Shown here: in pieces, positions 33,561-42,390 of the stretch
Layout of the letters: every line of letters starts with the position of its first letter
How positions within the stretch are numbered: position 1 is the stretch's first letter
Assembly (NCBI RefSeq): GCF_000417875.1
Contig: NW_006920869.1
Span: 1,357,759 to 1,421,758 of the forward strand
DNA: 64,000 nucleotides
Origin: Pseudozyma flocculosa PF-1
Taxonomy: Eukaryota > Basidiomycota > Ustilaginomycetes > Ustilaginales > Ustilaginaceae
Reading direction: 5' to 3'
Translations under genes and position numbers: made by a program
The notes under the pieces: model-generated
Database searches by the model: none
What the model was told of the DNA's origin: nothing
The model's input: the letters and a program-made list of their open reading frames with translations, nothing else

Positions 33561-33605
33561 CGAGGGCGAGGGCGAGGGCGAGGGCGAGGGCGAGGGCGAG
33601 GGCGA
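33561..33605 (+). repeat. (CGAGGG)7 hexanucleotide microsatellite, G-quadruplex-prone
   Basis: Seven perfect tandem units of CGAGGG. The plus strand carries seven GGG runs with three-base loops, which fits the G3N1-7 quadruplex rule. It lies about 430 bp upstream of the start codon of the minus-strand double-psi beta-barrel gene, possibly in its promoter. Confidence 0.9.
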
Positions 33606-34542
33606 TATGGGGAGCCAGGGACGAGGCCGAGCAGCAGCAGCAGCATGGCGACGGCAGGTGCGGCTGGCTGGGCTGCCTCTCCTTATGCCGTTTGCCGCCT
33701 GCTTGCCTGCCTGCCTGCTACACTCTGCTTGTTGCTTGCTGCTTGAGCGTGGCTGGCAGCGAGGAAGGGGAGAGCGGGAGCCTGGGTTCGGCCAACGCGC
33801 ACACGACGAGCGGGTGCACCTCACCTCGCCGCCGCCTGCCTGGGCCAGCCGACCAGCCGACCAGCCCGCCAGGCCTAGCCTAGCCTAGCCTGTGGCCTCC
33901 GAGGCTTGGCACAACCAGGCTGCCGCACAACCATGCATGCATGCCCATTTGAAATTATTGATTTTCCCGTCTGGCCAGCTTCAAGCAAGTGGCCTGCCAC
34001 TCTAGTTAGTCGACTTTAGTAGCAGAAATTCAATCGAGGTGAGGACAGTGAAGACCAGCGTCTAACCGAAATTCCAAGACGACGACCGCGAGGCGCTGGC
34101 GTCGATACAAACGCGGGCGGGCGTCGACCTCGTACAAGCCTACCGCCTGCCTGCCTGCCTCGTCGTGGTGGTGGTGGTGTGCACTTGCCTCGACGACCAG
34201 CCAGACCCCCTTTGGCCCCTATAGCGCCTGCAGCAGAGCCTTCGCTAGAAAAGGCGTTGGCGAGCTCCTCTCCTACATGACGACGACGACGACGACGACA
34301 GCAACAACAAAAGTGGCTCGCTCCAAGGGCCTAGGTCTGGCTCTGCCCCCTTCTTGGCCAGCCCCCCGTCTGCGGCCCCTTCACCTCGAGCCTGAGCCTT
34401 GCCTGCTCGAGGAGGTTTGGCTCAAGCCCGAGCGCGGTTCGCGGGCCGAAGAAGGAAGGCGGCGCGCGCATCGCGTTCACTCGCTCGAGGTAAGCCTGGC
34501 AGGCCTGACAGCAGGCCAGGCCGGTCGATGTGTAGATGGAGC

Positions 34543-34569
34543 GGCCTGCCTGCCTGCCTGCCTGCCTGG
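34543..34569 (+). repeat. (GCCT)n tetranucleotide repeat
   Basis: About six tandem GCCT units. Similar short runs recur across the gene-poor parts of the window. Confidence 0.75.
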
Positions 34570-35739
34570 CCACCTGCGCCAGCGGCATGTTCCTTGTCGA
34601 TCTTTGCAGGCGGATGCAGCTTACCCGAGCTCTCGGCGTCGACCGGCGCACCGGTCGCACGCCCGCGCGTCGAACCGCAGGCCACAGGCCTGCCAGTCCA
34701 GGAAGGTCGAGCAGCCTCGCGAACCATCGAGCTCGAACAGAGCGGGCTGCCTTCCCCGTTCCTACCTGGCCCGCCTGGTGCGACCAGGATCTCGCCAGCG
34801 CTCGCCGCACAAGCGCACGTACCCACGTCCAAGACTCTTCTCTGTCGAGCACATGGTCGCCGGTGCCCTCTTGCACTCCGCCTGGACGTGCCGCCACCCG
34901 CGAGGTTGAGCTGGCCGGCCACATTGGGGATCGCTCCTGTCGCAGCGCCCGCGGGTTCGACGACGCGCGGTCCGTCGATCATCTGGTCCCATCGACGAGG
35001 TGCGGCACTCTTATCTTACAGTAGCTCTCACTATCGTCAGTCGTCAGATTTGCTGAAGGCCGCCAGTCATCCTCCATCCTCCTCACACACGTCGAGGCAA
35101 GGAGGGCTCCGTGCTCCCGTTGAGAGGCTTTCAGCCACCTTTCGCGGCTGCTCGATCTCTTCAGGCCATGCCGGCAAGACTGGGATCAAGTGGCGCTTCG
35201 TCCGCATCGCCATACCCTAACAGGCAGTCGGTCGGCTCTCTCTGTCGATGAATCACGGAAGATCCAGTAGCGCGGTCCAGGTCGTCTGGCGAGGAGGCGT
35301 ATCTCGATCCGCCCTGTGTTTGGCTTCGTCGGCATAAGTACCAACGGATCTGACATGGTCCATCCCGTCGACCCATCCAGGCACGCCCGGCCGTGGCTTG
35401 GTGTCGCGCGGTTCCCCGTCCCCCCTGATCGTATCGCTGGCCATGCGGCAACGCGCCCTGCCGAAGGAACGCTCTTCGGTCAGCTCCTGGCGTGCATATC
35501 CGGCCAGCCATGGGCTTGGCGAAGGCATGCTGGTCCAGCGAGTCCCGGCTGCGTGTGTCCGACGCTTTCACCAGGCTGTGCCATGGCCAACCACCCCTCG
35601 AATGCCGACTGCAAGTCCACCAACTCCTGGTCCAAGCACAGCAGCAACGCCGTCTCGGACAGTCTCGCCGTGACCACAGACTTGGCCCAATCAGCCGCCG
35701 CCAACCCCTGGCAAGGGCAGGAAAAAAGCAACGCCCAGC

Positions 35740-35743
35740 AAAA
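35740..35743 (-). terminator. Pol III T-run terminator of tRNA-Leu (minus copy)
   Basis: AAAA on the plus strand, read as TTTT five bases past the 3' end of the minus-strand tRNA-Leu. Confidence 0.6.
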
Positions 35744-35748
35744 CGTAA

Positions 35749-35855
35749 TGACAAGAGTGGGATTCGAACCCACGCCCGAAGATAGCAGATTGCCCCTCGC
35801 TCAGTGCGAGGTATCTTCCTTAATGCTACGCCTTAGACCACTCGGCCATCTTGCC
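35749..35855 (-). tRNA. tRNA-Leu (AAG) with 29-nt intron
   Basis: Acceptor GGCAAGA / TCTTGTC with discriminator A; anticodon stem TAGCA / TGCTA with loop TTAAGGC (anticodon AAG); T arm GTGGG-TTCGAAT-CCCAC; a short class II variable arm. The intron of about 29 nt after position 37 contains a CCTCGC/GCGAGG hairpin. Discriminator A and the variable arm support Leu over Ser. A34 would need conversion to inosine by Tad2/Tad3. Differs from the copy at 40180-40286 only by one base in the intron hairpin loop. Confidence 0.87.
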
Positions 35856-35884
35856 CCGCATGCTAATCTCAATCGGAAGTTGCA

Positions 35885-35890
35885 TATATA
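35885..35890 (-). promoter_or_regulatory. TATA-like element upstream of tRNA-Leu (minus copy)
   Basis: TATATA lies 30-35 bp upstream of the tRNA 5' end at 35855 (minus strand), within a wider AT-rich patch at 35882-35906 that stands out in GC-rich surroundings. Confidence 0.6.
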
Positions 35891-37044
35891 TTTAGTTTAA
35901 TATTGCTGTAGAACCTTGACCTGGACGAACGCTGACGCGTGCCAGACCTCCTGGGCGCCGCTCGCCCGAGGGGGGCCCGCCCACCGCTCCGCCCGCATTT
36001 GGCGGGCGCGCACAAAGAGGGGGAGGCCCGCTGCGCTGCTGGCCTGGCCTGCCACGCCCCCGGCCTTTCCCCCACTCTGCGGCTCGGCGAGTGCTCGGGC
36101 AGCGGGCGAGCCAGCCATCATCTACACCAGGCTGGGCCGGAGATTTCCTGCGGCGGGATGTGTTGCTCTCTGGCTCAACCTGCCGACGCACCTGCGCTGC
36201 AATCCGGCCTTGCCTCCCGACCCTCATCCTCCATTCCACCCTACCCGCAGGCTCGTCTGGCGCTCCTCGGCTCAGGACGACCACCTCCTTCTATGGCCAT
36301 CTCGTTAGGACATCGCAGACGCCGTCGAAACCACTTCGCCCGACCAGTCGGACCTCTCGCAACTGCAGCCTCCCATCCAGCTTCTTCGACCTGCAACTCG
36401 CATCAAAGTCTCGTGTCCAGCAGCGCATCGCCGCCAGCCCTGAGCCACACGGCTCCTCGGTCAGGCCGATACTAGGAAGACGCCGCCATCGTTTTTCGTG
36501 CTCGGCGCCGCAGACATTTGCACGCCGACAGCAAGTACGACGGACAACGGCACACACACGCATCGGATTGCAGGTCTCGCTGCGGTCCCATCTGCACGCC
36601 CGCGGCCCTCGGAGCGGCCGGATGTCGACCCATACGACGAGACCGTGCATCGCAGCTGCCGCGCTTCTAGTCTAAGAAGCGGATAGCCTCGGACCGGTGG
36701 CTAGCAGCTTCATCCGGCCCTAACTCGACAAGCTGGCCCTCCGCCGGACCAACCTCACATCGATTGAGAGGGCAGGGCGCATGGAGCGTACCTCACCCGC
36801 TGCGGAACCTTCGAACAAGGCCATAGGTGCCGCTGCGCTTACTGCGGACCGTGCCGCTCGCGCCGAGGTTCGAGCCTCGAGACCTGATCCCACTACCGCT
36901 ACCAATGCCGATGACCGGCGCCTCGCCACGGCCACTTCGAGCACACCGCACGCGCACACACGCCGTCATCCGGATACAGGTGAGCATCGCGGTGCGCCAA
37001 TCGGCCGCGAGCCTTGATCAGCCCTGTGAGGCTCTGTCGTTGAC
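35891..37044. other. Gene-poor stretch and 5' region of the alpha/beta hydrolase gene
   Basis: 1.15 kb. Most of it has no supportable gene. One part may matter: a frame from an ATG at 36781 could be joined to the hydrolase by an intron 36980-37099 (GTGAGC donor, TTGAC branch-like sequence, CAG acceptor), in frame with the Met at 37102. This would add about 66 residues to the N-terminus. It is only an alternative model. Confidence 0.4.
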
Positions 37045-39813
37045 TTGACATCTATGACATGTGCGCCGACGCTTTCCCGACGGCGCTCTGACTCGGCAGC
37101 CATGGCGTTGACGTTTCCAAGCGCTCGTGGACCCGAGCATAGGTCCATGGACGCGCCCCCGACATCGGCCAAGCCCCGCTCTGGCTCCAGCTATTTTGAG
37201 CGGTACCCCGAGAGGAAGGCGCAGGGGCCGTACACGCCCAGGTCGACCCTCCTTCCGACGGCGGGAAGACGATCGTCGCCCAACGCGGATGCCGAAACGG
37301 GAGGTCCATCACCCCCGCTGAAGGACACAGTCCGCTTCCCTACGAGGACACACGAGGATGCCTCGCTCCAAACGCCACCTGCGGCCGGGCCATCGCGATC
37401 CCGACCACCTCCGCCTCGGGCCCAGCAGCGATCATCGCCCGGGGATCGCAAAAGGGTCGAAGCGTCGGCACAGCCACCGGTCGGACCCGAAAAAGGCGCG
37501 CCCGTGCTTGCGACGGTGCCAGCAGCCACTGCAGGCTTCGCCAGCCTCGCCAAGCGGATGCCGGCCGGACAAGAGGTCTCGAGCACGTACGCAGCGTCGT
37601 CGGCCGCCCTGGGCAAGTCCCGGGCGAAGCCGGACCGCTTGAGAATAAAGGCCGAGACAGTGCCTTCGATCGACGACATCATCCGGAGGAATGCCGATGC
37701 GCTGAAAGCCTCCCAGCCGAGCCGGTCGCCGTCGATGCCGCGCTCGGCGCCAAGCGGCGGGACAGGCATGACCCGCCAGACCACGCCGGGCGAGGTTCGC
37801 TTTCCTAGCTACGACTGGCGGAAACCTGCCTCTGCTCCGAGTGCACCGGCACGCAACGGCGTCGAGATCTGTGTCCACTCAAACGCGTCCGAGTCGTCGC
37901 TCGACTCGGTCGAGCAGGAGATCTGGGAAGGGATGAGGAGGTACGGCGCCATCGACCCGACATCGGACGGTGCCGACCCTGGCTCGCGGCGACGGTCTTT
38001 TTCAGAAGGAGTTCGCGGTGCTGGCCCTGGCGATGCGAGCGCCCCCTTCGCGCAGGTCCGGGCGTTCCAAAGTCTTGCCCAGCTCCACGTCTCACCAGTC
38101 GACGAGGCGGCACCGCCCCTGCCCGGATCGACGACGTTGGGTCAGGGGCTGCAAGAGCCTTTTGTCGAATCGAGGACCCAGAGCAAGCCACGGGCCGGGG
38201 CAAAGTCGAGCCTGACGGATCGCTTCAAGCCAGCAGACGGCGGCTCCCTGACCGAGAGCATGTCGATCCACAGCGGCCCGGGGCGTCCCTACCGGGTCTC
38301 TTACGCCGACGTCGGGGCGAGGGCGGGCAGTCCCGTGTTTGTGTTCCTCGGACTCGGCGCGGTACGGCACCTGGTCGGCCTCTACGACGAGCTGGCTGCG
38401 GCCCTTGGCCTGCGGCTCATCTGCATCGACCGCTGGGGGCTGGGACGCAGCGACGACGTGCCCATGGAGCGGCGAAGCATCCTTGCGTGGAGCGCGGTGG
38501 TCAACGAGGTCGCGGACCGCCTCGGCCTCGCCCGCTTCTCGCTCCTCGCCCACAGTGCAGGCGCGCCCTATGCCATGGCCACAGCTCTGGTCTTTGGCGA
38601 GCGTCTGGTCGGGCCGGTCCACCTGCTCAGCCCGTTTACGGGCGCCAGTGCCGAGAGTGGGTACCGCTGGTTGCGATACGTGCCGGACGGCGTGATCCGG
38701 ACGGCCCAGGTGGCGGACTGGAAGCTGCAGGGATGGAAGCTGGCCAAGGCGGCCAACGGCGTCTCGCACGACACGCCCAAGTCGACGCGGGCATCCGAGA
38801 CGTCTGCCGCAGGGACGCCAGCCAGCTTCGTCTCGTGCCAGACGGACTGGAATGCCTTTTCGCCGGCACGCGGCGAAGGAGCCACTGCGATGCGGCGGAC
38901 CGAGTCCGACTCATCCCACGCTGGAGCGGCGGCGGCGTCCGGACTCGTTGCCTTGCCCTCGAGCACGAGCACCACCACGCTCGGACCCTCGCCCACCTCG
39001 ACGCCGTCAGGCCAAGCAGGGACGAGCGCGGCAGCCACTGGCCCAACCCTCAACAAGAAGGCCTCGTTTTCCTTCCTCGGCGGCCTGTTGGGCGCACGGC
39101 AGGCCCAGTCCGAGTCGTCCTCGCCTACGTCCGATGCGGCACCGGCGACGGACGGGTCCGGTGCGGCGGCGTACCGCGGCAGGCCGGGCCGGCATCGTTA
39201 CTCGCTGTCCCGCTCGGTCTCGATCAGCTCGACGACGCCGTCGTGCGCATCGCAGGAGAAGCTGACAATCGACGAGCGGTGCGAGTGGCTCGAACGGTCG
39301 CCGTCGGATGGTGGTCAGCGACTGCGCAAGCCCGTCGCGGAGCTTCCCCACTCGAGGTCGACCGGCACGCTCAGCAGCGAGGCCAGCCGGCGCCAGAGCC
39401 GTGCACCTTCGTCGAGCGGCGATTCGGCGTCGATCTACAGCACGCCCGAGCGCGGCCTGGTCATCGAACCCGACGCCGGGCTGGGGGTTGCGCTGCTGCG
39501 CGCATCGCACTCCGAGAGCCAGCGCGGCTCCGCCTCGGACCTCTCGCTCGTGCTGGGCAAGAAGCCATGGGGTTTCGACTTCACGGACGTCCGGCACCCG
39601 TGCCGCATCTGGCACGGGTCGAGGGACGAGAGGGTGAGCCTCGCCAGCGCGAAATGGATGGAGCGCTCCCTCGACGACTGCCGCCTCCACGTCGTCGAGG
39701 GCGCCGGCCACAACCTCATGACCAACACGGCCGTCATCTTTGAGGTCCTCGAGAGCATCAAGTCGTTTGCCACGCCGTCGTCGGTCGCCACCACCGCCGC
39801 AGCCGCCGGCTGA
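37045..39813 (+). CDS. Alpha/beta hydrolase with long disordered N-terminus and internal insertion
   Basis: Serine hydrolase of the alpha/beta fold; physiological substrate unknown. Longest frame gives 922 residues; Met20 (37102) is an equally good start, and an upstream exon is possible. Residues 1-400 are Ser/Pro/Arg-rich and probably disordered. The fold begins about 410: oxyanion-side FLGLGAVRHL, then LICIDRWGLGRSDDVP, nucleophile S504 in LLAHSAGAPYA (first Gly of GxSxG replaced by Ala), LLSPFTGAS. About 560-830 is a mostly low-complexity insertion (Ser/Thr/Gly/Ala-rich) between the cap and the end of the fold. The fold resumes with WGFDFTDVRHPCRIWHGSRD (D861) and closes with VEGAGHNLM (H889). 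The Ser-Asp-His triad is therefore intact though widely separated in sequence. Confidence 0.82.
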   Translation: MTSMTCAPTLSRRRSDSAAMALTFPSARGPEHRSMDAPPTSAKPRSGSSYFERYPERKAQGPYTPRSTLLPTAGRRSSPNADAETGGPSPPLKDTVRFPTRTHEDASLQTPPAAGPSRSRPPPPRAQQRSSPGDRKRVEASAQPPVGPEKGAPVLATVPAATAGFASLAKRMPAGQEVSSTYAASSAALGKSRAKPDRLRIKAETVPSIDDIIRRNADALKASQPSRSPSMPRSAPSGGTGMTRQTTPGEVRFPSYDWRKPASAPSAPARNGVEICVHSNASESSLDSVEQEIWEGMRRYGAIDPTSDGADPGSRRRSFSEGVRGAGPGDASAPFAQVRAFQSLAQLHVSPVDEAAPPLPGSTTLGQGLQEPFVESRTQSKPRAGAKSSLTDRFKPADGGSLTESMSIHSGPGRPYRVSYADVGARAGSPVFVFLGLGAVRHLVGLYDELAAALGLRLICIDRWGLGRSDDVPMERRSILAWSAVVNEVADRLGLARFSLLAHSAGAPYAMATALVFGERLVGPVHLLSPFTGASAESGYRWLRYVPDGVIRTAQVADWKLQGWKLAKAANGVSHDTPKSTRASETSAAGTPASFVSCQTDWNAFSPARGEGATAMRRTESDSSHAGAAAASGLVALPSSTSTTTLGPSPTSTPSGQAGTSAAATGPTLNKKASFSFLGGLLGARQAQSESSSPTSDAAPATDGSGAAAYRGRPGRHRYSLSRSVSISSTTPSCASQEKLTIDERCEWLERSPSDGGQRLRKPVAELPHSRSTGTLSSEASRRQSRAPSSSGDSASIYSTPERGLVIEPDAGLGVALLRASHSESQRGSASDLSLVLGKKPWGFDFTDVRHPCRIWHGSRDERVSLASAKWMERSLDDCRLHVVEGAGHNLMTNTAVIFEVLESIKSFATPSSVATTAAAAG

Positions 39814-40144
39814 GACCCGCGCCCGTGGACCCTTTGCCCCCTTTTCTCTCCCTCGTACCATACCCTCGTCAGCCCCTCACACCCGCCCTTTTCCCGGAAC
39901 GCCTCGTCAGTCCTTGCACCTCGCCTTGCTCGCAGGCCATGCCTCTCGATCCACCCTCGCATTGCCCTCTCCCCGACCCTTGTCCTTCCCTCATCATGTC
40001 TTATTCGGCTCTCCTAGCCCCTCCACCGTGCACTGCTCGCTCGTCTGGACAACGATACCCGCTCTCCCCCCCGCTCTCGGTGTGGCTCGAAACGCGCATG
40101 TCAGGGCTCCGTCGATCCATAAGGACGAGTGACCCCGGTGTTTC
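39814..40144. other. 3' flank of the hydrolase gene
   Basis: About 330 bp of C/T-rich 3' UTR and intergenic DNA before tRNA-Leu. No gene is seen. Confidence 0.4.
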
Positions 40145-40160
40145 TTAATTTTTAAAAATT
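40145..40160 (+). promoter_or_regulatory. AT-rich element upstream of tRNA-Leu (plus copy)
   Basis: A 16-base all-A/T block (TTAATTTTTAAAAATT) lies 20-35 bp before the tRNA start at 40180. It occupies the same place as the TATA elements of the other three tRNA genes but lacks a perfect TATAWA. Confidence 0.5.
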
Positions 40161-40179
40161 TCGGCTACTTATCACGCGA

Positions 40180-40286
40180 GGCAAGATGGCCGAGTGGTCT
40201 AAGGCGTAGCATTAAGGAAGATACCTCGCATTGAGCGAGGGGCAATCTGCTATCTTCGGGCGTGGGTTCGAATCCCACTCTTGTCA
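40180..40286 (+). tRNA. tRNA-Leu (AAG) with 29-nt intron
   Basis: Same cloverleaf as the copy at 35749-35855: acceptor GGCAAGA / TCTTGTC, anticodon AAG at 40214-40216, T loop TTCGAAT, discriminator A. The intron is about 40218-40246 and forms a CCTCGC/GCGAGG hairpin; its loop carries T where the other copy has C. The mature sequences (about 78 nt) are identical, so the single difference lies in the intron. Confidence 0.87.
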
Positions 40287-40291
40287 ATACG

Positions 40292-40295
40292 TTTT
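40292..40295 (+). terminator. Pol III T-run terminator of tRNA-Leu (plus copy)
   Basis: TTTT starting six bases after the discriminator base. Confidence 0.6.
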
Positions 40296-40846
40296 GGTGG
40301 CCTTTGAGGCCGTCCATTTCTTTTTCGAGTTTCTCTCCGTGTTGCCGGGTGCAGCACCACAACGTCAACCCACCACTGAACTCCACTTTGGGCCCGCGGC
40401 GTCTCTTGCAGTTGAATTTCCACGGCCGGTCGGGCGGCAGGCGAGACAGGGCATGCACGCAACCCCGGTGACACAGCCTCCCGTTGAACTTGGCGGCGGC
40501 AAGCCAGCAGCAGCGGCAGCAGCAGCGGCCGCCTCAGCACAGCCTGCTTGCCCGCCCTCGCCCGCCACGCCGGCCTTGCGGCACCGCCGCTCTATGGCAC
40601 CCGCAGCCGGGAAGCTTCCGTTGCCGCCTTCCTCACCACCATCACCGGCACCATCATCGTTGCCACTGCTTCCACTTCGCCTGCTGCATCGTCTCTATCT
40701 ACGCTCCTTCGTGGTCCCAAGCGAAAGATCCCGCGACATACGACTTCCGGCAAACCTCCGCCACACAGGTTCTCAACCGCCGCTCGCACTCCCCCAAGGG
40801 AAAGCGACGCTCCAGCTTGACAACAACGAGCTTGCCTGACAGCAAG
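40296..40846. other. Intergenic region between tRNA-Leu and the four-TM protein gene
   Basis: About 550 bp. It has a GCAGCAGC-type trinucleotide run near 40507-40530 and a C-rich leader. Open frames that start inside the tRNA and continue here are artefacts. Confidence 0.4.
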
Positions 40847-41805
40847 ATGGGTCGTTCTAGAGGCATGGAGTTCTGCTGCTGCGTGAGTGCCGGTTGATCC
40901 GCCCCTGTCTGGAGGGTGAAGTTGGTGGCTCTTTCGCTGACCCACGATCGGCCCATCCCTGGGCCCGACCTACCCGACAGGCCGTGCCGCTGGTCAACGC
41001 CGGCGCCTATTTCTTGGTGCTCGAGTTCGCCTTTGTCGCGCTGGTGACGGCGATCCTGGCGCTGGCGCCTCCGCAGATTGTCGCCACGATGAACGTCATC
41101 CCGAGCTGGTCCAAGTCGCTCGTGGCGGCGCTGGGTTTCATCACCTTCTTCTGGCAGCCCCTCGGCCTCTTTGCCATTGCCAAGCAAAAGTCCGGCCTCT
41201 ACCGCCTCTACATCCGCATCAACTTCCTCCTCACCTGCATCGTGCTTGCCTGCACCGCCGCCTTCCTCGCTGTCTCGGCGGCCCGCCACAATGAGGCGCT
41301 CGACGCCTGCACGGCCGTGTACGGCAACACGCCTGCTTCGAGCGGCACCGGCATCGCCGTCAGCCAGGCCACGAGCGCGCTCGACGGTTCCGGCCGCACG
41401 ATCTGCAACGTGCTGACGTGGGCCCAGGTCGGCACCATGGGCGGCCTCATCGTCTTGATGGGCCTCACCCAGCTCTACATGTGCTTCGCCCAGCGCGCCT
41501 ACGGCCAGCAGCAGCGAGAGGCGCGCGGCAACTTTGAAAAGTACCGCTACAGCCCGGCCAACAACGGCGGGCCGGACAGCATCCCGCTCGCCGCGCGCGA
41601 CTCGGCCGTCTGGGAGCCGCGCGAGGACGAGTACGGTGCCGGCGCACACTACGGCCCCGGATACAGCCCCTACGGCCCGCCGGCGCACGGCATGGACCAC
41701 CACTCGCCCTACGGCGACCGTGGCTCGCCCGAGACGCCCGAGGTCAAGGGGGGCTACGACGACGACTACCCCTCCTACCGCCCGCAGCCGGCTTCGAGGT
41801 TTTGA
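40847..41805 (+). CDS. Four-TM membrane protein, tetraspanin-like layout (fungal family of unknown function)
   Basis: Two exons, 40847-40882 and 40981-41805, joined across a 98-nt intron (GTGAGT donor, GCTGACC branch, ACAG acceptor), give 286 residues. Splicing makes the N-terminus MGRSRGMEFCCCAVPLVNAG; the three adjacent Cys just before TM1 are good palmitoylation candidates, and I associate this CCC-x-PLVNAG start with a basidiomycete membrane family of unknown function. Four hydrophobic segments: about 18-40, 52-75, 84-108 and 147-168, with a Cys-containing loop between TM3 and TM4 (two Cys). The C-terminal about 110 residues are Pro/Tyr/Gly-rich (YGPGYSPYGPP), likely cytosolic. No catalytic motif. 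The function is not known to me. Confidence 0.82.
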
Positions 41806-42240
41806 GCGCGGCCATGCTGCCGTGCCCGGGACGACGCCTCGTCCCGCTCCTGCGTCCGTCTCCATGGCCCTCTACGAGCATCTCGGCGACTGGATCGCCA
41901 ACCGGCGTGTTCCGTTCGCTCTCCTCGGCACTCGGCCACGCTCCGAACATGTATCATAACCGCGTCTCCCTTTCCGAACCCGCTCCGCAACGACGACAAA
42001 CGGACAATCTTGCCGCCCTTTCTTCTTCCAGATGACCAATCTACCTTGTCTGAATATCGACGTCGATTTGACCGTGCAGTCGCGGTGCCGTTGGACGACT
42101 GGACGTCGCGCGCCGTCAAAAGAACGCTGCCTCCCTTCCTGGCGTGCGGCGGCGGCGCCCGGATGCAGTAGTGGCGGAATGGCTCCCGAATTCGGTGCAA
42201 AAAGAAGCTCCCGTTTCCTCTGGAGGTACAGGAAGAGGGC
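41806..42240. other. 3' flank of the four-TM gene
   Basis: About 435 bp between the four-TM protein stop codon and the tRNA-His 3' side. No supportable gene. Confidence 0.4.
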
Positions 42241-42244
42241 AAAA
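42241..42244 (-). terminator. Pol III T-run terminator of tRNA-His (minus copy)
   Basis: AAAA on the plus strand, read as TTTT about five bases past the 3' end of the minus-strand tRNA-His. Confidence 0.6.
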
Positions 42245-42249
42245 GAAGA

Positions 42250-42355
42250 TGCAGTCTGGAGGAATCGAACATCCGTCTAGTCGGGTCACCGCTCCGGCGA
42301 AGGAACGGGGTGGAAGAGCCACAACGACTCGTACTAACCACTATACTAAGACTGC
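42250..42355 (-). tRNA. tRNA-His (GTG) with 34-nt intron, second copy
   Basis: Reverse complement is identical over all 106 bases, intron included, to the tRNA-His at 22256-22361. It carries the same anticodon loop TTGTGGC and the same single T-C mismatch in the T stem. Flanking DNA is different apart from a few bases at each side, so only the gene body is shared. Confidence 0.88.
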
Positions 42356-42384
42356 CTTTGATGTCAAAACCCAAAAATATTGCG

Positions 42385-42390
42385 TATATA
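42385..42390 (-). promoter_or_regulatory. TATA-like element upstream of tRNA-His (minus copy)
   Basis: TATATA lies 30-35 bp upstream of the tRNA 5' end at 42355, the same spacing as at the other tRNA-His and the minus-strand tRNA-Leu. Confidence 0.6.

Larger units (their letters stand above)
33131..35739. other. Gene-poor stretch with simple repeats
   Basis: 2.6 kb with no gene I can support. It begins with the promoter/leader of the double-psi beta-barrel gene. It holds a (CGAGGG)7 array, several CTGC/GCCT tetranucleotide runs (about 33698-33718, 34143-34161 and 34543-34569) and a (GAC)n run near 34277-34300. Frames such as 34399-35220 plus are low-complexity and Arg/Ala/Ser-rich with no domain signal. 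Confidence 0.45.

Noticed and set aside
35316..35900. Open frame across the tRNA-Leu region
   Set aside because: It contains the translated tRNA-Leu sequence (a VGFEPTPEDSRL-type string, a known false-protein signature of this tRNA).
40165..40458. Minus-strand frame over tRNA-Leu
   Set aside because: Same artefact: the tRNA is read as protein.
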